64,000 nt of DNA from Candidatus Aminicenantota bacterium (GTDB lineage: Bacteria > Acidobacteriota > Aminicenantia > Aminicenantales > Aminicenantaceae): the NCBI GenBank assembly GCA_020348385.1, contig CP070750.1, forward strand, positions 2,594,476 to 2,658,475. The letters are read 5' to 3'. Under the pieces are notes generated by a model. The model saw only the letters and a list, made by a program, of their open reading frames with translations, made no database searches and was not told the DNA's origin. The first letter of the stretch is position 1. The number at the start of each line of letters is the position of its first letter. Shown here piece after piece: positions 54,701 to 63,723 of the stretch. The translations under genes were made by a program, and so were the position numbers.

Positions 54701-56110
54701 GTGTCTGATGTAGAATCATTTTTGGATCAGAGAGTCATCGATCTTGTCAATTCTTACATAACAAGTAATGCAAATCCGGAGACAAAAGTTACGCATCATC
54801 TCCCTCCGGAAAAACTGCGCTCCAAAATCGATCTGACTCTTCCGGAAAATGGATCTTCTCTTGATGAGCTGTATCTAACTATCGAGCAATACTTGAATTT
54901 CTCGGTCAGGACAGGTCATCGGCAGTTTTTCAACCAGCTTTGGTCGGGATTCACTCTCCCCGGATTTTTGGGTGAAATTATCGCTAGCCTGGCCAACACC
55001 TCCATGTACACCTACGAAGTGGCGCCCGTGGCAACTCTTATGGAAAAGGAACTGATAAAAAAATTGGGAAGCATTTGTGGCTTTAAAAACCCGGAAGGCA
55101 TGTTTGTAACAGGTGGAAGCAATGGGAATCTGCAAGCGATGATGATAGCCCGCAATCGCGCTCTCCCTTTTGTCAAAAGCCATGGATATAAAGACTCCCC
55201 CGAACTGATGGCATTCGTGTCCGAAGAGGCTCATTATTCGTTTGAAAAAAGCGCCAATATCCTGGGCCTGGGAAGCGCCAATCTTCGTAAGATCAAAACC
55301 GATGATAGGGGGCGGATGATCCCGGAAGAACTTGCCATGGCTATCGAGCAGAGTTCGCAGAAGGGAAAAGCGCCCTTTTTCGTAGGCGCGACAGCCGGAA
55401 CAACAGTCAAAGGGGCATTTGATCCTTTGACGGAGATCGCCTCGATCGCCCGACAACACGATCTCTGGTTTCACGTGGACGGATCTCTTGGAGGAACGGT
55501 GGTTCTCAGTGCCCGGCATCGACATCTTCTCAGGGACTTGGTAAAAGCCGATTCTTTTATCTGGAACGCCCATAAACTGATGGGGCTTCCCCTGATATGT
55601 TCGATCCTGCTGATCAGAGAAAAAGGGCACCTTCTGCAAACCAATTCTGTTACCGGAACAGACTATATATTTCACGACGAAGCTTACGGTGCTTGCGACT
55701 TGGGCCCCATGTCCTTGCAGTGCGGCCGCAGAGTCGACGCCCTGAAATTGTGGCTCTCCTGGAAATATTATGGGGATTTGGGCTATGCCGAGCGGGTTGA
55801 CCGCTTTTTTGAACTGGCCGCTTTTGCCGAGGACATCGTTAGCCGCACTCCTTCTCTGGAACTCATGGCCCCTCGGTCATCGGTAAACGTTTGTTTCCGC
55901 TATATCCCCAATACATCAGAAGACATCGACAAATTCAACCTCGATTTGCGGGAGGAACTGGCTAGAAAGGGCAAGGCTTTGGTCAATTTCGCTCGCTTGG
56001 GAGAAAATGTGGCCATCCGCCTGGTTATTGCTAATCACGAGCTTGCGCGTGAAGATATTTCTCGATTTTTTGACTATCTCATCCAAACCGCAGAGTCTTT
56101 GGATCGCTGA
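54701..56110 (+). CDS. PLP-dependent group II decarboxylase (Glu/aromatic/cysteine-sulfinate type)
   Basis: The start is the GTG at 54701, eight bases after an AAGGAGA site; a TTG at 54695 would be only two bases away. The protein has 469 residues of the group II decarboxylase fold: NQLWSGFTLPGFLGE near residue 70, TGGSNGNLQAMMIAR, AGTTVKGAFDP, FHVDGSLGG with the PLP-binding Asp, and FIWNAHKLMGLPL with the lysine that binds PLP. It most resembles glutamate/sulfinoalanine decarboxylases. It is cytoplasmic. It converges with the secreted protein at 56117 with six bases between them. The substrate is not determinable from sequence. Confidence 0.92.
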   Translation: MSDVESFLDQRVIDLVNSYITSNANPETKVTHHLPPEKLRSKIDLTLPENGSSLDELYLTIEQYLNFSVRTGHRQFFNQLWSGFTLPGFLGEIIASLANTSMYTYEVAPVATLMEKELIKKLGSICGFKNPEGMFVTGGSNGNLQAMMIARNRALPFVKSHGYKDSPELMAFVSEEAHYSFEKSANILGLGSANLRKIKTDDRGRMIPEELAMAIEQSSQKGKAPFFVGATAGTTVKGAFDPLTEIASIARQHDLWFHVDGSLGGTVVLSARHRHLLRDLVKADSFIWNAHKLMGLPLICSILLIREKGHLLQTNSVTGTDYIFHDEAYGACDLGPMSLQCGRRVDALKLWLSWKYYGDLGYAERVDRFFELAAFAEDIVSRTPSLELMAPRSSVNVCFRYIPNTSEDIDKFNLDLREELARKGKALVNFARLGENVAIRLVIANHELAREDISRFFDYLIQTAESLDR

Positions 56111-56116
56111 AGCCCA

Positions 56117-57913
56117 TTACCGAATCGGGAAAATACGGTTCTTGAACCATCTGCGGTATGATTCCATCCTTTGGCGCTGAGCTACAGGAGCTCTCCTCTT
56201 GCAGGAGGAAAATTCTTCGCTTCCTTCAGCCGCTCCCCAGCGCACTTCTACACCATCGTTGGGATTGTAGGCCATCTCCAGTTTTTCTCCTCGATTCAGA
56301 ATGTTGGTGAGGGTCAATGAATGAGGTAGGCTGTTGCTGCGTGTGTAAGTGATGGTAATTTCCTCAGCCCAAATCCTGTGAAGATTTTCCAGTTCGATCT
56401 TGAGATCTTCGAGTTTTTTGGATGCTGGATTGGCAAAGGCCTCCGGATTTCTCATCACTTTGTTGGGAAAATCTGTGAGCACATCCAACGCGATCAAAAG
56501 GCGCATGTCTCGGGCTGGAGTGGAATAATCTTCCCAAGGACCCGAGGTCTGGAATATCCTGGCCCCTGAGGGCATTGGGATAACTTCAAAGTTTGTCTCG
56601 ATCATGTATTTTTCCCCGTTGGCCACCGCCCTTGCCCTTGCTTGAAGGCGTTCTTGGACAGCATCATGGAGTTCTCGAAAGACTGTGATTGGGTCCAGTG
56701 GCCGAGGATTGATGAGGCGGTCCATGCTGTCATAAAACTCTTGAGGACTCATGTGCTGTTGATGAAGAGAAAAATTTCCGTAATCCTGCGAGTCGGCAAT
56801 TTCTTGATTCGTGAGAATTCGGAGCTGCCCGTTTTCTTGCCCGATAGGCCGGAAGGCTTTAAAGCCAGGTTCTCCGATCACTCGATTCGTAACAAAAAGA
56901 AATTGCCCCTTCCAAAATCTTCTGATTCCGATGGTTCCGTCAGGCTGGGCGTCAACGGCCAATAATTGTCCAGATTTATCCCCCCTTTGGGGAATCCAGC
57001 GCACGATCATCAAGGTGTGCCCATAAGGGTCAGCGAATATCGAACCAGGGCGTAATTCCTCACGTTGGAGAGGAAGGGGATACAGATCTGTGTTATTATC
57101 CGAGAATCCGGTGCGAGCGCTTCCCGAATGGATATTATTTTTGATGGTCCGCACAAAGCTTTGAAAAGCTTCGATGTCTTCTTGCCTTTCCTTCCGGAGA
57201 GCATGATTGGAAAACCACTGACCACATCGAGGGGCCCTTTGGGCATTGCCCCAATCACAGATATGATGCCCGTAAGGAAGGCCAAGTTTCCAGGCAAAAT
57301 AAGCGCGAAAAAAGAAGGGATTGTCCGCACAATCAGGGTCCAAAATTAAAGTTCCGTCCTCATTCAATCCCAAATGATTGTGCAAGAAATTGCCCTCACT
57401 ATCTCGTAGCACATGATGTAAGAAATCCCAGGAGCGGCCCTCCTCCTTATTCAGGAAAAGCCTCTCGATCCAGGCTGCGTAAAGGTTTTCGAACTGGCGT
57501 GTCCAAGAGTGTTCGGTCTGCCAGATGAAAGAGCTTGGTTTCAAGATCCGTGTTTTTTTGTCGATCGAGAAGCTTTTTTCAATCAGGCATGAATTTTCGT
57601 GCTCGAGCCATACTCTATAAGTTCCTTCCCCTTTTGCCACGAATTCAGCCGTCCACCAATAAGGGGGTCCTCCTCCTTGCTGCTGTCCTAGCATCGCCAG
57701 AGAACCAGAAGGGCCCACAGCTTTTAGTGTCGCTTGTGTGTTAGGTTTTTCTGACGCCACCAGGACACGAATGGCTTGGCCCGGGACGATTCTTTTTGGG
57801 GAAACGAGGACAGTGCAATCGCCGGATTTTTCAAGCCTCGGCGCTGCATTCAAAGAAAAACAAATCAGGAGCACAGAAAAAACCATCGTTTGAAAAATCC
57901 TGTTGGGCATCAT
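56117..57913 (-). CDS. Secreted multidomain protein with putative NlpC/P60-like core
   Basis: The 598-residue product has a signal peptide (MMPNRIFQTMVFSVLLICFSLNAAP) and an Ig-like N-terminal domain (residues 25-120; VSPKRIVPGQAIRVLVASEKP). The core has DPDCADNPFFFRAYFAWKLGLP near residue 190, DPYGHTLMIVRW near 290 and AVDAQPDGT near 310. A Cys followed by an FRAYFAWK helix, then His and Asp, looks like the Cys-His-Asp order of papain-like NlpC/P60 or transglutaminase-type enzymes. That is a fold guess. C-terminally there is a helical region and a beta domain. It is the last gene of the GH127 run, 11 bases downstream. Unknown substrate; a cell-wall or protein amidase is possible. Confidence 0.75.
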   Translation of the reverse strand: MMPNRIFQTMVFSVLLICFSLNAAPRLEKSGDCTVLVSPKRIVPGQAIRVLVASEKPNTQATLKAVGPSGSLAMLGQQQGGGPPYWWTAEFVAKGEGTYRVWLEHENSCLIEKSFSIDKKTRILKPSSFIWQTEHSWTRQFENLYAAWIERLFLNKEEGRSWDFLHHVLRDSEGNFLHNHLGLNEDGTLILDPDCADNPFFFRAYFAWKLGLPYGHHICDWGNAQRAPRCGQWFSNHALRKERQEDIEAFQSFVRTIKNNIHSGSARTGFSDNNTDLYPLPLQREELRPGSIFADPYGHTLMIVRWIPQRGDKSGQLLAVDAQPDGTIGIRRFWKGQFLFVTNRVIGEPGFKAFRPIGQENGQLRILTNQEIADSQDYGNFSLHQQHMSPQEFYDSMDRLINPRPLDPITVFRELHDAVQERLQARARAVANGEKYMIETNFEVIPMPSGARIFQTSGPWEDYSTPARDMRLLIALDVLTDFPNKVMRNPEAFANPASKKLEDLKIELENLHRIWAEEITITYTRSNSLPHSLTLTNILNRGEKLEMAYNPNDGVEVRWGAAEGSEEFSSCKRRAPVAQRQRMESYRRWFKNRIFPIR

Positions 57914-57924
57914 GTGCCTCTTTT

Positions 57925-59904
57925 TTATTTAAGTGTGGGGAATTCGGCGATGCGAAGGTTGGTGCAACCGTAGGGAATAAGGATAATTTCCTCCAAGTTG
58001 CCCGTGGTTGAGACAGGGCTTTGGGGAAGTTCACCGGCAGAGCCATTCTCCAATTTCCAGGCTTCGATCCTTATTCCCCTAACCTTCACGGACACCGGTG
58101 CGCCTTCGGGCGAAAAAGGCACGTCCCCTACAGGATGCTCCTCAAAATGCAGCCTATCCAGCTTATCTTGATCAAGGTCCAACGCATAATTCCATGGGGT
58201 GGTGGGATAGACTTCCCAATCGGCATGGGGTAGTTCCCGATTCGGTTTATCCGCATTAACCCGTCTCCACTTCTCCCCTATCTTGAGGGCATAGAGCAAC
58301 GGGCCTCTCTCCAAGGCAAGGGCATTGTTGTAGCGGCGGGTGATACGTGACTTCATCGGAAATTCAATCTCGACTTCCGTTATCCCGGACCAATCTCTCT
58401 CCAATACATAAAAAGAACCTGCCGAAGGAGTATGATGGCTGTTCCCGATGGTGATCGAAGCCTCATCAACCCATGCTGGAATCCGCAAATGGAGAGGAAA
58501 TCGAACAGCCTTATCGACGCTAACCTTCAATTGGATATCCTGCCGAAAAGGATAATCGGTGACGATCTCGATTGAAACGGGAATATCTTTTATTCGCGTG
58601 GAGACAATGTTCGGCGCATAAGCCACAGCTGCCAATCCCTTATCCTGTGTTTTCATCCACAGGTGAGCGGCGAATTTAGGCCATCCCTGACTGAAGTTAG
58701 AGGTACAGCAGCCGTAATTGGGTTCCAAACCGAAAATGTTGGATTCCGGGCCGTTCGTGGTCCAGAGCCTGTTCTCGCGGATAGTACATTCGACCTGATT
58801 GACCTGCTGATCGTACTGGTGGGACCACATATCCGGAGTAAAAGTGGCGGGGAGGGCATTATAAGTCACTTTTTCCAAGCGATCACCGAACGCAGGATCC
58901 CCCAGTATTGACAGCAACATCTCAAGAGAAAACTGATATTCCACCACCGCACACAGCTCTGTGCCCTGAGACGGATTTTTTCCTGCGAAGCATTCATCTC
59001 CGCTGAATATTCCCGCAGCTTGCCCGTGGTATTGATCCTGTTTTGCCATCATCTCATAGACCATGAGGCGGTCGGTTTCATCGCCGGTCAGGCGCCACCA
59101 TAAGCCGGGAGCTTTGACAGCCATGCCGTTATTGACCACATGGCCCATGTAGGTCCATTTCCCTTTGGGCGTGATCCCTGTAAGGGGAAAACGCCGGAAA
59201 AAGGAATCCCAATCGAAACCTTGAGCATGAAGTTTTACCGCCAGGTCCAGAAGCCAATCCTGTTGCGTCCTTTCATAAAGCCAGTATATGCTCAACAGTG
59301 ATTCAAACCAGCGGAATTTGCCCCAATTGAAGAGCGGGCGACGGTCGATATGTCCATCCACCCACTTCAACGTTTTTTCCACCACCTTGGGAATCCTTTC
59401 ATCGCCGGTGGCCTCATGGTATTGAATCAATGGTTTCAGCACCAAGAATATAGCCCAAAGATCATAGTTGGACGAAGATTCAGCTGGAGAGATCCAGCCG
59501 GATTCATCCTGATTGGCGATGATGTGATCTAGGTATTTTGCAATCCTTGTTTTCAGATCTTCATCATCCAACAAGAAGGCCAAAGGCACAACACCGTCCA
59601 GCCAATAGGGCGCCCTTTCCCAAGCATCCGACTCCCCACCAAACCAGGCACTGTCGCTGATGTCGGGCCAGAACTCATCCAAGTGTCCGCTGAGACCGTC
59701 AGCCTGAATCATCAGTTGATTTTTCAGCCACCCTTTGGGCTTGATCGTCCCCAAAGGCATCGGTTTCAGTTTAACCGGCTGGAGTGACAATTCCTCTGGA
59801 GACATACCCATCTCCTCCTCATCTATTGAGCTATGGCATGAATGAAGAACGGCAAAGATAATGATGATCAAGATCCCTGCAAGCATATGAAATCGTTTTT
59901 TCAT
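57925..59904 (-). CDS. GH127-family beta-L-arabinofuranosidase-like lipoprotein
   Basis: The 659-residue product begins with a signal and lipobox-like LHSC (about residue 20-23). The N-terminal (alpha/alpha)6 barrel has LGTIKPKGWLKNQL, WFGGESDAWERAPYWLDG and DGHIDRRPLFNWGKF. The GH127 hallmark is the cysteine cluster in NYGCCTSNFSQGWPK near residue 410, together with an upstream Glu (AVVEYQFSLEM), which bind zinc and place the nucleophile Cys. The C-terminal beta-sandwich ends it. GH127 (DUF1680) removes beta-L-arabinofuranose from plant or algal glycans. It lies between the putative NlpC-like gene and the dihaem cytochrome. A GGAGG site precedes the start. Confidence 0.9.
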   Translation of the reverse strand: MKKRFHMLAGILIIIIFAVLHSCHSSIDEEEMGMSPEELSLQPVKLKPMPLGTIKPKGWLKNQLMIQADGLSGHLDEFWPDISDSAWFGGESDAWERAPYWLDGVVPLAFLLDDEDLKTRIAKYLDHIIANQDESGWISPAESSSNYDLWAIFLVLKPLIQYHEATGDERIPKVVEKTLKWVDGHIDRRPLFNWGKFRWFESLLSIYWLYERTQQDWLLDLAVKLHAQGFDWDSFFRRFPLTGITPKGKWTYMGHVVNNGMAVKAPGLWWRLTGDETDRLMVYEMMAKQDQYHGQAAGIFSGDECFAGKNPSQGTELCAVVEYQFSLEMLLSILGDPAFGDRLEKVTYNALPATFTPDMWSHQYDQQVNQVECTIRENRLWTTNGPESNIFGLEPNYGCCTSNFSQGWPKFAAHLWMKTQDKGLAAVAYAPNIVSTRIKDIPVSIEIVTDYPFRQDIQLKVSVDKAVRFPLHLRIPAWVDEASITIGNSHHTPSAGSFYVLERDWSGITEVEIEFPMKSRITRRYNNALALERGPLLYALKIGEKWRRVNADKPNRELPHADWEVYPTTPWNYALDLDQDKLDRLHFEEHPVGDVPFSPEGAPVSVKVRGIRIEAWKLENGSAGELPQSPVSTTGNLEEIILIPYGCTNLRIAEFPTLK

Positions 59905-59927
59905 TTGCCCTCCTCTGAATTTTTGAT

Positions 59928-60803
59928 TTAGTTCCCCGGCCTCTTGCCGAGAAAATCCACGATGCTTTTTGTTTCCTTCTCGTTTAAGAAATCAGGATCG
60001 CGGACATGCTGTTGCATCCTCTCCACCGTGGCATACCATTCTTCGTCATTCTTTTGAGCCTGATAGATTCTATCAAGGTCATGACACATGGTGCATTTTT
60101 TTTCCAACAACGTCTTCCCGATTTCCTCCTCTACGACATCCTTTTGCGCGCCGATTCGGTTTTCCTGCTGTTTGATGAGGAAAAAGATGATCTGTTTGGC
60201 ATCATAATCCCGGATATTGGGTGTGTCGATCAACGCCATGCGATTGACAGTCTGGGTCCAGCCTTCCTCACCCTTTATCGAACGAAAAACCCTCTCCAAC
60301 GTGTGGCACTTGGCACATTTTTTGACGATGAGCTGACGCCCGATATCTTGATTCATCGTCTCCCTATCGATGGATGAGATCGTCACCTCTCTCACTTCCC
60401 CTTTATACAGATAATAATGTCCGGCGCTGATGGCGTTGAGCAAAAAAGCGAACAGGAATATCGTCGTGCCCAAGAAAAACAGCCGGGGCGTCAGGAGTTT
60501 GTACTTCCTGGCAACAATCCACTTAACTGTCAGCAAGGGCAAAAGGGAAAGGGCCAAGACCACGTGAAAGATGGCGCGTGGAGACAATTCATCCTGGTAA
60601 TAACTGATGCGGATGATCATGGTTACGACCATCAAAACATAAAGCACGATGAATAGATAGCCCAGGACTCTATGTGCCTGGACAAGAGTTTTGCCATGGG
60701 CTCGATCTTTGGATCTCCCTTTCAAATGAATCATGATAAAAGCTGCACCTGCTCCTATCAATGTGAATAAAACGCCTAACAATGCATTTATGAGTGGACT
60801 CAC
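59928..60803 (-). CDS. Membrane-anchored dihaem cytochrome c
   Basis: The GTG at 60803 shares one base with the TAG of the glutamate-synthase-like gene, so translation is coupled. Residues 1-135 have four membrane helices (conserved His in AHRVLGYLF and IFHVVLAL suggest haem b, DUF420-like). The soluble C-terminal part has two c-type haem sites, CAKCH at 163-167 and CTMCH at 237-241. It is probably exposed to the periplasm. It could shuttle electrons between the quinone pool and periplasmic partners. A redox gene between a glutamate-synthase-like and a GH127 gene is unusual. Confidence 0.85.
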   Translation of the reverse strand: MSPLINALLGVLFTLIGAGAAFIMIHLKGRSKDRAHGKTLVQAHRVLGYLFIVLYVLMVVTMIIRISYYQDELSPRAIFHVVLALSLLPLLTVKWIVARKYKLLTPRLFFLGTTIFLFAFLLNAISAGHYYLYKGEVREVTISSIDRETMNQDIGRQLIVKKCAKCHTLERVFRSIKGEEGWTQTVNRMALIDTPNIRDYDAKQIIFFLIKQQENRIGAQKDVVEEEIGKTLLEKKCTMCHDLDRIYQAQKNDEEWYATVERMQQHVRDPDFLNEKETKSIVDFLGKRPGN

Positions 60804-62143
60804 TATTCTCCTCCATTCGCCATCTCGACGCCGGTGACTCTAGCCAATTCCGGATTGATGGCTCTCAAATCCTTCCTGTCCAGTTTATGAATATCATTTT
60901 TTCCGCAGATGCGAGCAAAAGTTCTTAATTCTTCGGTAGCGGCATTGATGAATTTCGCTATTTTTTGGGCTGCCCGATCTACATCCAGTCGTTTTCTCAA
61001 GACTTTTGTCTGGGTGGCGATGCCATACGGGCATGTGCCGAGGTGGCATTCCCGGATATACTTGCACCCCATCGCTATTTTCAAGGCCCCGGCCATGTAA
61101 ACGGCCTCAGCGCCCAAAGCCAAGGCTTTGGCCACATCAGCTGAGTGCCTGAATCCTCCCGTCGCAATGAGCGTAATTTTTTCTCTTAATCCATTTTTAT
61201 CGATATATTCCACAACTCTCGGTAGCGCATACACAAGGGGAAGGCCGATATGGTCTTTTGTGAAAACAGGCGCGGCTCCTGTGCCTCCCTCACCCCCATC
61301 TATGACGATCACATCCGGGATATTTTCCTGGGAAAAGACCGCATCCAAATCCTCTTCAATGTGACCCCCCACGAATTTCAAAGAAATGGGCTTATGGTCG
61401 GTTATTTCCCTCAACCATGCAATCTTATTCGATAGATCTTGTGGTGTGTTTATGTCTTTGTGTCGTGAAGGTGATTCAGCCATCCGATGAGGAGGGAGTT
61501 CTCGAATTTGCGAGATCTCTTCGGTCACTTTGCTACCAGGCAACTTTCCTCCCATACTGGGTTTCGCTCCTTGGGAGATCTTGATCTCGATCATATCAGC
61601 CATTTTGAGTCGATCCTCACTCGCGCCGAACCGGCCGGAAGCGTACTGGAGAGTATAGCGATCGGCCAGCTCTCTTTCTTCATCCAGCATTCCCCCTTCT
61701 CCAGAATTGGCGATCCCCCCTACCATCCGGGAAGCTTTGGCCAACGCCATTTTCGCCTCTCGGCTCAATGCGCCAAATGACATCCCCGCATTCAGAATCG
61801 GAGTTTTGACTGTTATCGGATGAGAGGAAACCTTTCCTAGAATAATTTCTGTTGCTACAGGCTCGTCATCCAACAGAGGAGGTGCAGATATTTGGCCTGG
61901 CATAAACAACAAATCATCCATGTTTAAAAATTTTCTAGTGGTTCCTTTTCCTTCCAGATAATAGTGGCCGGTATCGGCCATGTGCTCGATCATGATTCGG
62001 GTTTTTGCATCCCAATGGGCAAAATTCTGGGCTGTAGGATCTCCTCGGAAGAGTTCTGCGGGTGTTTTACAGATCGGGCAAAAGTGGAAATCGATCTCCC
62101 CAATCTGAAGATACCCACAGACTGGGCATCTGTATATATTCAT
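60803..62143 (-). CDS. Rubredoxin-fused FMN glutamate synthase-like protein (GltB2 type)
   Basis: The ATG at 62143 follows GGAGGT; upstream codons to 62305 are rejected. A rubredoxin-like N-terminal zinc/iron ribbon (CPVCGYLQIGEIDFHFCPIC) of about 40 residues precedes the FMN-binding glutamate synthase core of 446 residues: MSFGALSREAKMALAKASR, GGEGGTGAAPVF with the flavin site, ATGGFRHSADVAKALALGA and the 3Fe-4S cysteines CKYIRECHLGTCPYGIA. It lacks the N-terminal amidotransferase. Such proteins are found in anaerobes and archaea; the electron donor is unclear, and the coupled dihaem cytochrome may be a partner. Cytoplasmic. Confidence 0.92.
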   Translation of the reverse strand: MNIYRCPVCGYLQIGEIDFHFCPICKTPAELFRGDPTAQNFAHWDAKTRIMIEHMADTGHYYLEGKGTTRKFLNMDDLLFMPGQISAPPLLDDEPVATEIILGKVSSHPITVKTPILNAGMSFGALSREAKMALAKASRMVGGIANSGEGGMLDEERELADRYTLQYASGRFGASEDRLKMADMIEIKISQGAKPSMGGKLPGSKVTEEISQIRELPPHRMAESPSRHKDINTPQDLSNKIAWLREITDHKPISLKFVGGHIEEDLDAVFSQENIPDVIVIDGGEGGTGAAPVFTKDHIGLPLVYALPRVVEYIDKNGLREKITLIATGGFRHSADVAKALALGAEAVYMAGALKIAMGCKYIRECHLGTCPYGIATQTKVLRKRLDVDRAAQKIAKFINAATEELRTFARICGKNDIHKLDRKDLRAINPELARVTGVEMANGGE

Positions 62144-62284
62144 TGTCCGATTACCTCCAAAAACACTATTTTTCCCATTGGAAGGTATCACATTCCCCCT
62201 TTTCTTTACAAGGTTAAGCAGTTGCTTCCAATTGGACAATAATCTGATAATGTGCAAAAATCGCATCAATAAAGGAGATCCGAA
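62144..62284. promoter_or_regulatory. Divergent promoter region with two CCAAT/ATTGG repeats
   Basis: Spacing between the GltB2-like and aminotransferase starts. ATTGGAAG near 62179 and CTTCCAAT near 62226 form an 8-bp inverted repeat about 40 bases apart, and the second is part of a TCCAATTGGA palindrome. Neither side has a convincing -35/-10 pair. Confidence 0.3.
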
Positions 62285-63583
62285 ATGAATAAACATGAAG
62301 GACATTTACTGAATGTGCATCTGAATCCCAATGTGAGCGGACTCAAACCGTCAGCCACCGTCGCGATCAATGACCTCTCTAACGAACTAAGACAACAGGG
62401 AAAGGAAGTCTATAAACTGGGTTTGGGCCAGTCTCCCTTTCCTGTCCCAAAGCCTGTTGTGGAAGCCCTGCAAAAGAATGCTTTTCAGAAAGACTACCTA
62501 CCCGTAAAAGGATTAAGAGAACTCCAGGAGGCTGTAGCCGAACACCACTGCCGAACATTTGGTATCGAAACTGAACCGGAGGATGTTCTTATAGGTCCAG
62601 GATCCAAGGAACTGATGTTCCTTCTCCAGCTGACCTACTATGGCGACCTGGTCATTCCTTCTCCCAGTTGGGTATCTTATGCCCCTCAGGCAAAGATCAT
62701 CGGACGGGAAATCCTCTTTTTTCCCACATCCATCGAAAACGACTGGCACTTGACCCCAGAGGAGTTGGAAAAACTCTGTCATATCAAAAAGGGAAGCCCT
62801 CGGCTTTTGATCCTGAACTATCCTCTCAATCCTTCCGGAACAACCATATCTCGCGACAGGCTGAAAGATTTGGCGGAGATCGCCGACAGGAACCGTGTTG
62901 TCCTTCTCTCGGATGAGATCTACGGCAAGATTCACCATGAAGGTCAGCATGAATCCATCGTTCCGTTTTATCCAGAAGGCACCATCTTTAGCGGAGGTTT
63001 GAGCAAGTGGTGCGGGGCAGGAGGATGGCGATTGGGCGTATTCGTTTTTCCCCGTCTTATGAGATGGCTGCTTGATGCCATGGCGGCGGTGGGGACCGAG
63101 ACATTCACGTCCACCAGTGCGCCCATACAGTATGCGGCCATCCGGGCCTTTAAGGAAGGGCCGGATATCGATGACTATCTAAAAAGGTCACGTCGGATCG
63201 TGAAAGCCCTGGGGAATCACATATCTCGAAAACTCGAGGATGTCGGCGCGATGATAAGATATCCTCATGGTGGTTTCTACATCTTTCCCGACTTTTCATC
63301 TTTCAAGGAAAAATTTATGACAAGAAAAATCCGCACAAGCGAAGAAATGTGCCGGCGTTTGCTGGAGGACACAGGAGTTGCGATGTTGCCCGGGAGCAAT
63401 TTTGGGCGTCAACCTGAGGAGATGACCGCCCGTATCGCTTACGTCGATTTTGATGGAAAATCGGCCCTGGAAGCTGTAAAATCCGTTCCTGAGGATCGAC
63501 CTCCAAACGAGGAATTCCTCAAAACATACTGCAGAAATGTTTTGAAAGCTATAGATAGAATGATAGAGTGGATTCATACATGA
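62285..63583 (+). CDS. Class I/II PLP aminotransferase
   Basis: A 432-residue cytoplasmic enzyme with ATG at 62285 after AAAGGAG. Motifs seen are KLGLGQSPFPVP, a GSKELMFLL strand, NYPLNPSGT, VVLLSDEIYGKI with PLP-contacting Tyr, and GGLSKWCGAGGWRLG with the PLP lysine; the arginine that binds the alpha-carboxylate is in the C-terminal part. It may transaminate aspartate, aromatic or branched amino acids. A divergent arrangement with the GltB2-like gene links it to ammonia or glutamate metabolism, though not proof. Confidence 0.92.
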   Translation: MNKHEGHLLNVHLNPNVSGLKPSATVAINDLSNELRQQGKEVYKLGLGQSPFPVPKPVVEALQKNAFQKDYLPVKGLRELQEAVAEHHCRTFGIETEPEDVLIGPGSKELMFLLQLTYYGDLVIPSPSWVSYAPQAKIIGREILFFPTSIENDWHLTPEELEKLCHIKKGSPRLLILNYPLNPSGTTISRDRLKDLAEIADRNRVVLLSDEIYGKIHHEGQHESIVPFYPEGTIFSGGLSKWCGAGGWRLGVFVFPRLMRWLLDAMAAVGTETFTSTSAPIQYAAIRAFKEGPDIDDYLKRSRRIVKALGNHISRKLEDVGAMIRYPHGGFYIFPDFSSFKEKFMTRKIRTSEEMCRRLLEDTGVAMLPGSNFGRQPEEMTARIAYVDFDGKSALEAVKSVPEDRPPNEEFLKTYCRNVLKAIDRMIEWIHT

Positions 63584-63723
63584 TTACTTTTGAACCAGTC
63601 GTTTGCTCCACACTGCTGTTTGTGTTTGACGGGTCTTATCCCTTTGCCAGATAGCATCCACGCTTCAGAAATGGGTCGGCAAGTCATTGCAGATCTGATT
63701 AGCGCCACAGGTTATGAACCGCT
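63584..63723. other. 140-base convergent intergenic region
   Basis: Plus-strand frame from about 63588 to 63725 can be read as ...PDSIHASEMGRQVIADL... then TAA. It lacks an ATG and ribosome site, so I cannot support a gene. No terminator hairpin is clear. Confidence 0.3.

Noticed and set aside
54875-55675. 266-codon minus-strand frame inside the PLP decarboxylase
   Set aside because: Antisense shadow; the plus strand carries the PLP lysine motif.
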